Assembly (NCBI RefSeq): GCF_026151205.1
Contig: NC_087084.1
Span: 7,551,394 to 7,615,393, forward strand
Reading direction: 5' to 3'
Source: Bolinopsis microptera
Taxonomy: Eukaryota; Ctenophora; Tentaculata; Lobata; Bolinopsidae
DNA: 64,000 bases
The notes beneath the pieces are model-generated. The model worked only from the letters and a program-made list of their open reading frames with translations. It ran no database searches and was not told where the DNA came from. Of this stretch, positions 23,501-31,896 are shown piece after piece. Numbering within the stretch: the stretch's first letter is position 1; each line of letters begins with the position of its first letter. The translations under genes and the position numbers were made by a program.

Positions 23501-26500
23501 GTGCTCTATGCGGTGTGAGCACCCCACATTATATGTGACCAAACCTAATGAGCTGTATAAAACCTGTTGAACCGGTTAAACCTAGATGTGGGGGCAAAGA
23601 GAGCACTATATTCAGTGATCGACCGAGTCCTCGGCCTCAGTTTTACCGAGGAATGACGATTTTTCCTCGGCCTCGGTCAGAAGAATGATTCCTCGGTTTG
23701 CCTCGGCCTCGGTAAAAAGTCGAGTTGCCATTCCTCGGCCTCGGCAAAATTTGAAGATTTAACCGAGGATTTAACCGAGGACTTTGTACAAATTTTACCA
23801 TGAAAAAAAATAGCTATAGGCACTTTAAAAATTCGTAATTTTGGAAAATTGGTACGCAACTTTTGTTGAAAGTAAAATAGATTGTTCAAGGTTGAAAACT
23901 GTGAAGATTAAAACAATAACTATGTCAATTTTGTACCAAAATTTGTACCAAAATTCCTTGGCTTCGGTTGAAAAAATTAAACCTCGGTTCTCCTCGGCCT
24001 CGGTTAAATTACTAATTTACAATATGCCTTCCTCGGCCTCGTTCGCAAATCCTGCCCTCGGTCTATCACTGACTATATTGATTAGGGGCTCACACACGTC
24101 CTGTTACCTTTTTATCTTTCTTGTCTGTATTTTTTTAAAGTTTTTGAAAATAAATTTCTTAATTAAACAACTGTTAATATGTATCTATAAAGACGACATA
24201 ATTGGTGTCGCTGTGTCTTGGTTTAATTAAGAAATTGAGACGTTTTTCTCACGGAATATAATAACTTATTTAATGTTACACTCATTTGCACTTTAGTCTC
24301 ATGAGTAGCTCAAATTTCATTAAATAACTTTATTAAATACCTTAATACGTTTCATGTGTAAATAGTCTAACGTATAACCCGCAGGGATGCCTACGCAGAA
24401 GCAGTGTGCCCAACCTGTGACGGATACAGCTGCGAGGAAAGTTTCGAGTGCCAAATGATAGATGATGATGGAGATGACAGTGACAAGAAGTTCCCCACTT
24501 GTGTTGAGAAGCAGACCGGTTGTGATGTCGATAGGTATGTGTTATACACTAAACTAACTAAATACCGACTATAAATCCCAAATAAATTCCCATTTATTAA
24601 TTAATTAATTAATTAATTAATTAATAATGTGTCCCTACAGATGCGGAGATAACGGTGATTGCGAACCTAAAGGAGCAGATGATTATATCTGTATCTGCAG
24701 TGACGGATACGAATTTGATGAGATTGCCGGAACTTGCATGCCAGTACACACTAAATGTAAGCTATTAATTAATTAATTAGTTAATTAATTAGTTAATTAA
24801 TTAATCATTCAATTAATTAGTTAATTAATTTGTTGTATATTGGCGGTTCAGAGACAGTTACAATTTTAGCATCAGTTATGTTTTCAATGTGAGTACCTTT
24901 ATCACGTGTTACTTTTGTCACGTGTTACCTTTATCACGTTTTGCTGATCTCTGCCAACTTTCAGACCGAACAGTTTACGGAGATGAAGCTATCGGTGATG
25001 ATGCTCACAGTTTCGCTACCTGCTCAGAAGGAGAACGAGTTTACAGGTTATTATTCAAAATTTCTTTATTTAAGTAATTACAAACAAAATTATTTTTTGG
25101 TTTTCATAGATGTGACGTCATAATATATTACTAGCAGCACAATTTTCTAGATTTGTTGTTTTCTTAAATTGCTGATTATGATGCTGAAAAATTAATACTA
25201 TTAATAACAATAGTCTTAAATCACTAATTAATAGTTATTATAAATTACCAGGTGCCACACCTTTGGAGCGCCAAGTGCAGCTGATGGAGTCACCATTGCC
25301 AACACTAACGGACTGGTACGATGTGAAGCTAGAGCTTCTCATAGCAAGAAGTTCCCTGTCAGGGTAAGTTAGTGTTGATTTATTTATTTGTTTTTATTAA
25401 TTAAGTTACTTTTATTTATTTATTTATTATTATTAATTAAGTTAGTTGTACTTATTGAAACTATTTTATCGCCAGGCTGTTGGATACTGTGGTGAAGATA
25501 ACATCTTCACTGACCCATGTACCCAGGAAGACATTCACCAGATCGAATACAGGTACTTACTTTACTTTACTTTACTTTAACAGCTATGTTGAACTGAACA
25601 CAAATCCCTGAATATTAGCGTAACTTTTAAAACTTAATTTTAGTGTTGATATAAGGTATAGGCGTGTCATTATTTAGAGTAGGGAATTATAATTAATATA
25701 CTGATAATAACTGAAGGTCACTTATAATAAAAATAGTAACTAATGATAGCTAATACTCTAATAATAACTTATGGTAACTAATGGTAACTAATGCAATGGT
25801 AACTAATGGTAACTAATGGTAACTAATGGTAACTCCTCAACAGGATTGATGCTGGCCTTTCTCCCTCAATCAGCTGTCCTGATGGATACTTGATGGAAAG
25901 CTGTATCTTCCACAGCCCCTGGACACAGGTAATAAATTGACTCATAAAGACGTAATATATAACGTGACCACGTGTTCACCATGTGTTGACCATGTGTTGA
26001 CCACGTTTCGCACAAATACAATCTAAAGATAAACCTTACATAAACTTACTGATATTAATTAAATAATTAATTACAACACCTCTATAAGTCTATATATCTG
26101 TAACTCATGGTAACTAATGGTAACTAATGGTAACTAATGGTAACTAATGGTAACTATAAATGGTAACTAATGGTAACACCTCTCAGGCTATAGATATATT
26201 AATATAATTATATAATTAATTAATTAATTAATTACAACACCTCTCAGGCGCTTACTGATGTAAACAGAGCTCGGATCAACAGTATCGGCGCTGTCGGTAT
26301 CAACGATGACGGTTCATGCTCCATGACTGATTGTTTGAAGAATCCTCACGGTCACCAATGGTGCAAACTTACTGCTGTCTGCAAAAAACTGACCGGGTAA
26401 GAAAACTCTCCTATCAATTCTTAAGTTTAATTTAGTTACAAAGCTAACCTCAAAATAACACGACTTATCAAGCTTCAAAGTTGACATTCAGCTGGATAGT

Positions 26501-29500
26501 TCTCGATTATTGTAAATGTCACTGAATATTAGTGAAGAATGCAGGCGAAGAAGTAATTTCATAATTATATTTTTCTCATAGCAACTCGAAAGAAAACAGG
26601 GTGATCAAGACACCATATTATTAAGTTAACTTATATCTACTTGTTTTCAGTTCCATATTATTAAGTTAACTAATATCTACCTGTTTTCAGTTCTGAGTAC
26701 ATGAAGGCAGCATGCCCAACCTGACACCATATTATCAAGTTAACTAATATCTACCTGTTTTCAGTTCTGAGTACATGAAGGCAGCATGCCCAACCTGTGA
26801 CGATGTCAGATGTCCAGATGGTCAGGAATGCGGAATGGTAGAAGATCTGCCACTCTGTCTCCCGAGAGTACCTGGAGGTTGCGATGCAGACAAGTGTGGA
26901 GAGAACGGTATGTTTTTGGTTTTGGTTCCGGTTTTAGATATTCATTAAATGGTTACAATTTAATCCAACTTAGCTAGGGAATATATGTTTTGCTCTCATA
27001 GGACCCATTTCGACTCGAAATGGTGTTTCAAAATCCAAATCCACACTCACCCATTAAGTAATAAGTATCCATAATATTCTGCACCCCTTGAATAAAGTTC
27101 TGACAAACCCCACGGCTCTCAGGCGAGTGCAAGGAAGACGGAACCGACTACGAATGCCTCTGTAAGACCGGATACAAGTTCGACAGTGTCACGTGTATCG
27201 ATATCGACGAGTGTGCTGAGGAACCATGTGGTAACGGGGACTGTACCAACACTGCCGGATCTTACACGTAAGGAAATGCGGTTGAGAGCTGTTGATTGCC
27301 TGATTTTTAGAGCTGCCAATTTACCAATTTTACTAATTGTACCACCAGGAATGACACAGCTGATTTTCAGCTATATAACGTTCACTGATCTCGCATTTGA
27401 TTTTATGACATTTTGTTGTTATAGCCTACATTTCTATTCTTAATATCTGCTATTTCGATTACTATAACTAATATAAATCTGAATTCGCTCGTCAATTATA
27501 AAATAATTCTCAGTTGTGACTGCAAGAAGGGATACGAAGCTGTAAAGGGAACATGTGAGGATGTTGACGAGTGTGCTGATAGTCCTTGCTCTGAAACTGA
27601 GAGGTGTTCCAACATTGAAGGTGTGTAATAAGAGGGTCATTAGAGGGTGATTAGAGGGTAATTACAGGGTAATAAGAGAGTTATTACAGGGTAATTACAG
27701 GGTAATTACAGGGTAATTACAGGGTAATTACAGGGTAATTACAGGGTAATTAGTGTAATAAGTGTAAACTACTAACTAAGTTAATAAAAGCGACAGATGA
27801 CCAGCTATTTTTGTACACTAAGACACCAGTATTAGAAACCAATTAATATAACAGTCATTTTTGATATTTTCAAGCCCACTTGCTCCAACAAATAAAACAT
27901 TCAGGAAGCTTCATCTGCGATTGTCTGGATACTTTCATCAGAGTAAAGAAATCTAAGGAATGTGTCTGTGCTGACGGGTTCGAGAACCAGGATGGGTCCT
28001 GTGCTGATATTGACGAGTGTGCTTTACCTGATAGCTGTGGAGAAAATGAGGTACGGGGTTTTTCAGACATTGGTCTGTTTTAGTTCATAAAAGTTTTTTT
28101 GACTTACGTATATTCAGGTCTCATGATGTAGTTTTTCTACGAAAATTTCAACCGGAACCTTGTGTGTTTACTTACTGTGTGCCCAACCAAATAAATTAAA
28201 AGGACGGGGTTACTGTTTGTCTTTGGTGGCGTTCATTTTTGCTATTCAATGTGGACGAGCTCAGTTATTATAGGAGATATTTCGAGTGATTAATACATAC
28301 GTTAAAAATGGTAACATAAAGAATTGTACCAATTTCATAAATACAAGCTGGATACATGAAAATGGGTTATCAATCGTTAATGAATAATTTGCAATCAACC
28401 ATTTAATTGTCTTACGGAAGATAATAAATATGCAATAGTTTACCAAACTTATATTACATTGTGTTTCTTAATTTGATTTTGTTATAATATATAATAAATA
28501 TGTAATAGTTTACCAAACTTATATTACATTGTGTTTCTTAATTTGATTTTGTTAACAAAAAGTTAAATTTACATTACTTCTGCAGGTCTGCACAAACTCA
28601 GTCGGAAACTACCAATGTGAATGCAAGGAGGGGACAGAGAAGGGATCTGATGGAGTGTGCAAGGAGTTCCTTCCGCTGGAATGTGATGTTAAGGCAAAGA
28701 AGCCAATTGTTAAGGGAATCAAGGGAACCAATGTCAATGTCAAGGTAAGAACTGGCAATTTTTATAGAATCATGCCTTAATAGTGGAATGAAGCATACTT
28801 AGAATAGGTTTGATACCTGTAGAAACACTTGATATTTGGTTAACTTTGAAGCCAAAACATTACTTATATTGATGTATATGACAGATTTAACTAACAAACA
28901 CAACTTCAGTTGGCCGGTGAAGTTAAGAAGACCTTCAAGAAATACGCCACAATCAAGTGGGAAAAGAACAACGAACCCTGGGATCCTAAATCCGACGGCA
29001 AATCTAAATTCAACGGATTCACCATCAGGTAACATCTTGTTTCGGTACTCCTTATTTATTATTATCTTATAACTTTATTCAAATCAAAGATAGAACAAAT
29101 CGTTTGTATTTACAAACGGAATTTAACTATTATCTAAATCAAATTTCTCCATTCTACTTTTTTAAATCGTTCGTGTGAAACATTAAAAGTAGGACTGCAA
29201 AGATTACCTTAACTAATCTATTATGATTTTTTAATTATCTTGAATAATCATGAATGACCCTACAAGATTTTCATCATCACCATTTAAACTCTCATCACGC
29301 AGGAAGTTTGATGCCGAAGATGCGGGTATTTATGTAGCTTCCATCTACATTGAGAAGGATGGAGAAAGCTTCAAATGTGAGGTCGAGGTCAAGCTTGTCC
29401 TTCTAGGTAAGATCAGGCTGTTTTCAAACACAAGGATTTATTTCTTGTCGCAGATTTGCGGATATTTGAATACCGAGGCTTCTCGACTATTTTCAGATTT

Positions 29501-30708
29501 TTTGCTTTTCTTTAATGATCATTAAGCTATTGATATGTCGTTCAACACTATCAATAGCTTAATAGTTCTCGCTAATATTTGCTATTGGTGGTCCAACACT
29601 ATATAATCCACTAAACTTGCTTTTTCTGATTCTCATATAAAACAACTTGTTCCTAATTCTATAAAGCAACATTCATTACCAAAAATACATTTCCTCTCTG
29701 TAATCAAGGACGGAAAAGATTAAAAAACTTACTTTTTAACATACTTTTTCTTTTTCAGAGGGATCTGTGAAACTGAACATTGCCAATGCTAAACAACTGT
29801 CTAAAAAGCAGAAGTCTGGACAACCTCTCACTATCAAGTGTGACGTTGATATTGACAACGTAAGTTTACTGTTTAACGATGTAAAATTGTCAAATGTCTC
29901 GACTACTTGGTTATGGTAGATTTTGATATCAACAAAGCCCAATGACTCAATGACAAAACTAATTTTGGAGGCCTAGTTTTTGGAGAGCACGAGTAAGTAA
30001 AGTAGGTAAATTGTGAGCCGGCGGTGCTTCGCCGATAGTAATGCAACAGTAAGTGTGATTAGGGTGAGACTCCCAGCATCCTCGTATTTTCGTCATTGGT
30101 CGAGGACAAGGAATACACGTCGAGAGGCTTCGTGCAGAGTGCAGACCAGCGTTTAGTTGAATCGCGTATTTGAAATTCGGGTAATGATCATTATACCACG
30201 AAAGCTAACATTTTATATATTCTCAGCTGAAACTGAAAGACCCTAAGAGTCCAGATAACATTAACTGGTACAGAGTAACTGATGACGGTGATGAACTTCT
30301 TGATGATAGTGATACTATCAGTATCGAACGAGGAAAAGGTTATTTTTTTGGATACTTTATCCTTTAATTATATTATCTTGAATAATAACATTTTGTAAAA
30401 TATTGTAATGTTAGTCTAAAAATCGATTGCCAAAAGTTAATTTTTTATATATACTGTTTTTATTCTGGGTTTATTCTGACATACCACTCATAATTCAATG
30501 CAATAAGTAACTGGAATATCAATCTTTACCTAAATAATTAGTACAATTAATGTAATTATTAGTGTATAAATCTTAACCTGTGTTTATTTCAGGAACCTAC
30601 CAAATGATCCTCAAGAACCCGAGCCCCGAAGACAGCGGCACCTACAGATGTGAGTTTGATCAACAAGGAGTGGACACATCTACAGACGTCACTATTGAGT
30701 TCAAGTAG
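4001..30708 (+). CDS. Large secreted mosaic lectin: apple/WSC-like, galectin x2, fucolectin x4, Cys modules, EGF, Ig x2
   Basis: Forty-five coding exons with GT-AG introns join into one open frame of 5649 nt (1882 residues), ATG 4001 to TAG 30706. The unbroken frame across all junctions is strong support. Order: signal peptide (MKFIVAAFVLGLTCVDSS), two Cys-rich apple/WSC-like modules (about 22-189), two galectin domains (190-490), four F-type lectin domains (491-1051), a PCSK9-V-like Cys block plus EGF (1052-1297), a second such block plus EGF (1298-1550), three cbEGFs (to about 1680) and two Ig domains (to 1882). The chain ends in Ig2 with no membrane segment, so it should be secreted. Galectins bind beta-galactosides and F-type lectins bind fucose, so the protein could bridge glycans in mucus, matrix, glue or immune defence; the role is inference. 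Exon coordinates are in the block entries below. Minor alternative splice choices are possible where splice sites are duplicated. Confidence 0.88.
5554..5662 (+). repeat. Tandem repeat ATAATTAGTCAT starting at the exon-4 donor
   Basis: The repeat starts within the donor itself (G/GTAATTAGTCATATAATTAG) and runs about 100 bp in 10-12-bp units. Confidence 0.85.
6040..6330 (+). repeat. Intron 5 minisatellite TAGATTTAGGAGTTTA (15-bp unit)
   Basis: About 18 copies alternating AGGAG and ATGAG variants, giving a partial 30-bp higher-order unit. Confidence 0.9.
6985..7078 (+). repeat. Intron 7 repeat GATTCCTGTTA (11 bp)
   Basis: About eight tandem 11-bp units. Confidence 0.9.
7443..7580 (+). repeat. 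Intron 8 repeat ATTATGCAAACATGCTA (17 bp)
   Basis: Eight tandem units. Each contains ATGCAAA-CATG, an octamer-like (POU) motif, probably by chance. Confidence 0.9.
8650..8820 (+). repeat. Intron 11 repeat ATAATTAGTCGT starting at the exon-11 donor
   Basis: Starts at the donor (G/GTAAGTCATAATTAGTCGTG) and continues about 13 units of 12 bp. The same core as in intron 4 and intron 20, although those introns lie in unrelated domain blocks. Confidence 0.88.
10030..14612 (+). repeat. Intron 15 satellite, 16-bp unit TTAGTAGAGCAACAAG, about 285 copies with higher-order structure
   Basis: The array starts inside the exon-15/intron junction. The coding end AGCAACAA and its donor GTTAGTAG together form the first unit. 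Unit variants differ at the centre: AACAAGTT, AACTTGTT, AATTTGTT, AACCTGTT, plus an 18-bp AACAATTGTT form. Landmark variants recur at regular distance: AGTGCAACAAG near 10736, 11233, 11856, 12358, 12888, 13386 and 14010; AGAACAACAAG near 10926, 12051 and 13078. This indicates a higher-order repeat of roughly 1.03-1.13 kb. The array ends about 265 bp before exon 16. Confidence 0.95.
15074..15338 (+). repeat. Duplicated acceptor plus start of exon 17, with (TTACCAGTA)n
   Basis: TAATCTGCAG/GTATATGTCG, the acceptor and first bases of exon 17, occurs at 15132-15151 and again at the true site 15310-15329. The neighbouring TGTGGTTCTTTAAATCACAT is also doubled. A TTACCAGTA repeat (15203-15297) separates the copies. 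The upstream copy loses homology about 22 bases into the exon. Confidence 0.88.
16709..16770 (+). repeat. Repeat CATAATTAGCAAGT starting at the exon-20 donor
   Basis: GAG/GTAAGTCATAATTAGCAAGT continues as a short tandem array and ends in TAGTCATAAT units. Confidence 0.8.
16771..16840 (+). pseudogene. Relic duplicate of the end of exon 20 with its donor
   Basis: GTGTTACCATCAAGGCAGCA ... AACTCTTTGTGAGGTA is a diverged copy of the last ~50 bases of exon 20 (GTGTTACTATTAAAGCAGCA ... CTCTGCGAGGTA). A small insertion breaks its frame. It lies inside intron 20. Confidence 0.8.
17314..19603. mobile_element. 2.29-kb non-autonomous DNA transposon in intron 21, 36-bp terminal inverted repeats
   Basis: Perfect 36-bp inverted ends (17314-17349 and 19568-19603), starting GGACACGTTCATTGAAGTTT, are flanked by ATAA on both sides (17310-17313, 19604-19607), a candidate 4-bp target duplication. 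There is no transposase frame inside. The body carries repeated TGTGACGAAATTTAC-like motifs at about 150-bp spacing, a ~110-bp direct repeat (17885/18000) and a ~300-bp direct repeat (18180/18495). The superfamily is not assigned. Confidence 0.88.
20148..20183 (+). repeat. Short repeat TTATAAAAC at the exon-23 donor
   Basis: AAG/GTTATAAACTTATAAAACTT starts at the splice site and repeats about four times. Confidence 0.75.
20387..20570. repeat. Inverted repeat around CAAGACTCGAGTCCAAATTT in intron 24
   Basis: CAAGACTCGAGTCCAAATTT (20412 on, with a preceding direct near-copy) faces AAATTTGGACCCGGGTCTTG (20536-20555), a foldback with a ~100-bp loop. Confidence 0.7.
21886..22300 (+). repeat. 75-bp minisatellite copying the end of exon 28 with its splice donor
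   Basis: Units of exactly 75 bp contain TTTGCAAACTCATGGAGGAT followed by ATGTGAGTT, that is, the last ~20 coding bases of exon 28 plus the donor. Donor copies fall at 21905, 21980, 22055, 22130, 22205 and 22280. Because 75 is a multiple of 3, long artefact frames open on both strands; they are not genes. Confidence 0.93.
22300..23612. other. Rest of intron 28: dispersed and direct repeats
   Basis: AATCAAGAGGCTTGCATATA occurs at 22302 and 22619. A block containing TTCCTTGTTTAACTTGCCGT (22378) is related to the 145-bp insertion at 49964 (TTCCTTGTTTAACACTGCCG). A ~120-bp direct repeat (AATGAAATATGTTGCTAAAT ... GTGCTCTATGCGGTGTGA) lies at 23169 and 23399. No coding content seen. Confidence 0.7.
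23613..24071. mobile_element. 459-bp hAT-like MITE in intron 28, CCTCGGCCTCGG family
   Basis: Inverted ends CAGTGATCGACCGAG / CTCGGTCTATCACTG are flanked by a perfect 8-bp duplication ACTATATT (23605-23612 and 24072-24079). The interior has six or more CCTCGGCCTCGG-type copies in both orientations. It shares its right end block with the 82-bp element at 1461, so both belong to one family. Confidence 0.88.
25765..25833 (+). repeat. Repeat GGTAACTAAT (10 bp) near the exon-34 acceptor
   Basis: Several tandem units ending 10 bases before the acceptor. The same unit recurs in intron 34 (26107-26174). Confidence 0.85.
26107..26247 (+). repeat. Second GGTAACTAAT array and duplicated acceptor in intron 34
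   Basis: The 10-bp units are followed by ACACCTCTCAG/GC at 26177-26189, and the same ACACCTCTCAG/GC forms the true acceptor of exon 35 (26237-26249). ATTA-type repeats lie between them. Confidence 0.8.
26595..26803 (+). repeat. Tandem duplication of acceptor and first 32 bases of exon 36
   Basis: TATCTACCTGTTTTCAG/TTC occurs at 26675-26693 and at the true site 26749-26767, with a partial third copy at about 26633-26653. The middle copy also includes the exon start (TTCTGAGTACATGAAGGCAG). In it ACC TGT is replaced by ACC TGA, so use of that acceptor would truncate the protein unless splicing proceeds further. Confidence 0.9.
27621..27756 (+). repeat. Repeat AGGGTAATTAC (11 bp) at the exon-38 donor
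   Basis: Begins about 10 bases after the donor (GTGTGTAATAAGAGGGTCAT) and runs ~11 units. Confidence 0.85.
28423..28556 (+). repeat. ~67-bp tandem duplication in intron 39
   Basis: AATATGCAATAGTTTACCAA...TTTGATTTTGTTA occurs twice head to tail, nearly identical. Confidence 0.85.
28910..30708 (+). other. Lectin gene block 7: two C-terminal Ig domains (exons 41-45)
   Basis: Exons: 28910-29028, 29303-29406, 29759-29859, 30227-30338, 30593-30708. Ig1 has IKWEKNNEPW and FDAEDAGIYVASI, but lacks the usual second Cys of an Ig disulphide in the DxGxYxC position (Y-V-A). Ig2 has LTIKCDVD, INWYRVTDD and SPEDSGTYRCEFDQQ, a canonical C...W...DSGxYxC set. The chain stops shortly after Ig2. Exons 42-45 have a degenerate second copy at 52764-54156. 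Confidence 0.88.
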
Positions 30709-30928
30709 ATTACTCGCAAGATTGCAGGGCACATGTATAAGGACATGTACAGGTTTTTTTATTATGGAAATAGATTTTTATGGAAATGGACTGAACTGAT
30801 TTTTAAATTTTTAGTAAGTTGATATTTGATTTGCGACTTGACTACGATCTGAAGTGATATTTTTGTTGTACAATTTTTATCACACATGCATTCAAAACAT
30901 ATTGTTTTATTTTTTGTTATGTATAAAA

Positions 30929-30934
30929 AATAAA
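30929..30934 (+). terminator. Polyadenylation signal of the large lectin gene
   Basis: AATAAA about 220 bases after the stop codon. Preserved at the same place in the second copy near 54380. Confidence 0.7.
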
Positions 30935-31197
30935 AACAAGAAATAACTTAAATTAGAGATTCATCCAATTCATCTGGAAAGCAGAAATATTTGGCCGCCC
31001 CAAGAAAGAGGGACACTGTTTATACTTCAAAGTGTAAGCCCGGGAAGGAACACTACCAGAAAAGCAGGAAGGAACACTATTCACTATAATAATAGTATAT
31101 TATCGAGATGTGTTGTATTTGTCCACAAAAATACCATTACTACTACCAAATCAAATGATGGAATAGTTCGCTGTTTATTAGTCTCATGATTGGAATA

Positions 31198-31314
31198 CTG
31201 ATAGTTGGATAATATCCGGTTGGAAGAGACAAGGACAAATGAAGCAGCCTACATTCCTAACTTCCTGTTTCATTTGTCCTTGTCTCTTCCCACCGGATAT
31301 TATCCAACTATCAG
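31198..31314. repeat. 45-bp inverted repeat (hairpin)
   Basis: Arms 31198-31242 and 31270-31314 pair with one mismatch around a 27-base loop. They start CTGATAGTTGGATAATATCC. The second copy keeps it near 54680-54795. Neither arm codes. Confidence 0.88.
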
Positions 31315-31888
31315 AACTACCAAATCGTTAAGACTCCGAGCTAGACTTACCTCTCCAGTCGCCGTGTTACCAGGGGACCCCAGGCTTATAGCGTTATTAT
31401 ACCTGTACATGGTTGTAGAATCTTTTGCTTGACAGGATCCTATGGTTGACCTCCAGCTAACCGTTTTTGAAATTACAGATAATTGAGATCTCCAAGGGCT
31501 GTAGGATCTTCTGCTTGACAGAATCCCGTTGAAAATATTTGAATTCACTTTAAAATGGCTCTTCCTGATCCAGTTTCAACCATAAATTAGACACAAAGCT
31601 CATTTGCAGAAATAAAATGTTATACGACAAAGCATTAAAAAGTGTTGGGTTAGCACTTATCCATGCTAATATTGGAGCCCAATTACTCAATGATAATCTG
31701 AACTGTTCTCACCAGTCACCACTGCACAATTGTAATTTTTATTTTGAAACCAATCTAACGCGTTTGTCAATACGTCACATAATAATTTTAAACAACAGTT
31801 AAAAGTCGTGCTTTTATTAATGTTCTAGATACTAAAATATCAGCATAATTCAATAATCCAATAAAAGTTCCAATTAATCTAAAATAAC
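31315..31888. other. Intergenic between the convergent genes; member of a dispersed repeat
   Basis: No gene seen. The block around 31490-31600 (CCCGTTGAAAATATTT, CCTGATCCAGTTTCAACC) recurs near 52110-52190, more weakly near 52455-52560, and in the second copy near 55015. Confidence 0.6.
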
Positions 31889-31896
31889 ATAGCATT

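Larger units (their letters stand above)
20809..25046 (+). other. Lectin gene block 4: linker, Cys-rich module set 1 and EGF (exons 25-30), start of set 2 (exon 31)
   Basis: Exons: 20809-20874, 21154-21276, 21444-21607, 21785-21904, 24385-24534, 24641-24756, 24965-25046. The set reads AKCPSGKVVSFCEVATGN, ICVAHNGWGGQGVIARAIC, KCPAGYEAIICNAHSFWWN, CVVPSCNANNWCDITLVC, then AVCPTCDGYSCEESFECQM and an EGF (CDVDRCGDNGDC ... YICICSDGYEF). The CP-x-G ... C ... DGA ... C-x-AHNG-x-GG pattern resembles the Cys-rich V-domain modules at the PCSK9 C terminus. That family link is moderate. Confidence 0.7.
25252..26907 (+). other. Lectin gene block 5: Cys-rich module set 2 (exons 32-36)
   Basis: Exons: 25252-25363, 25476-25552, 25844-25928, 26248-26396, 26765-26907. 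Reads ATCSEGERVYRCHTFGAPSA, ISCPDGYLMESCIFHSPWTQ, CSMTDCLKNPHGHQWCKLTA, VCKK, then AACPTCDDVRCPDGQECGM. The order and key residues (CPxGY, HxW-C, CPTC, C-x-Q/E-E-C-x-M) parallel set 1, so the whole unit (two Cys modules + CPTC + EGF) was duplicated. Confidence 0.72.
27123..28744 (+). other. Lectin gene block 6: EGF and calcium-binding EGFs (exons 37-40)
   Basis: Exons: 27123-27267, 27514-27620, 27905-28050, 28586-28744. Contains CDADKCGENGECKED..YECLC, then three cbEGF starts DIDECAEEPCGNGDC, DVDECADSPCSETERC and DIDECALPDSCGENEVC, with the NTAGSYTCDC / NIEGSFICDC / NSVGNYQCEC closings typical of calcium-binding EGF. Exon 40 continues into the start of Ig1. Confidence 0.9.
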
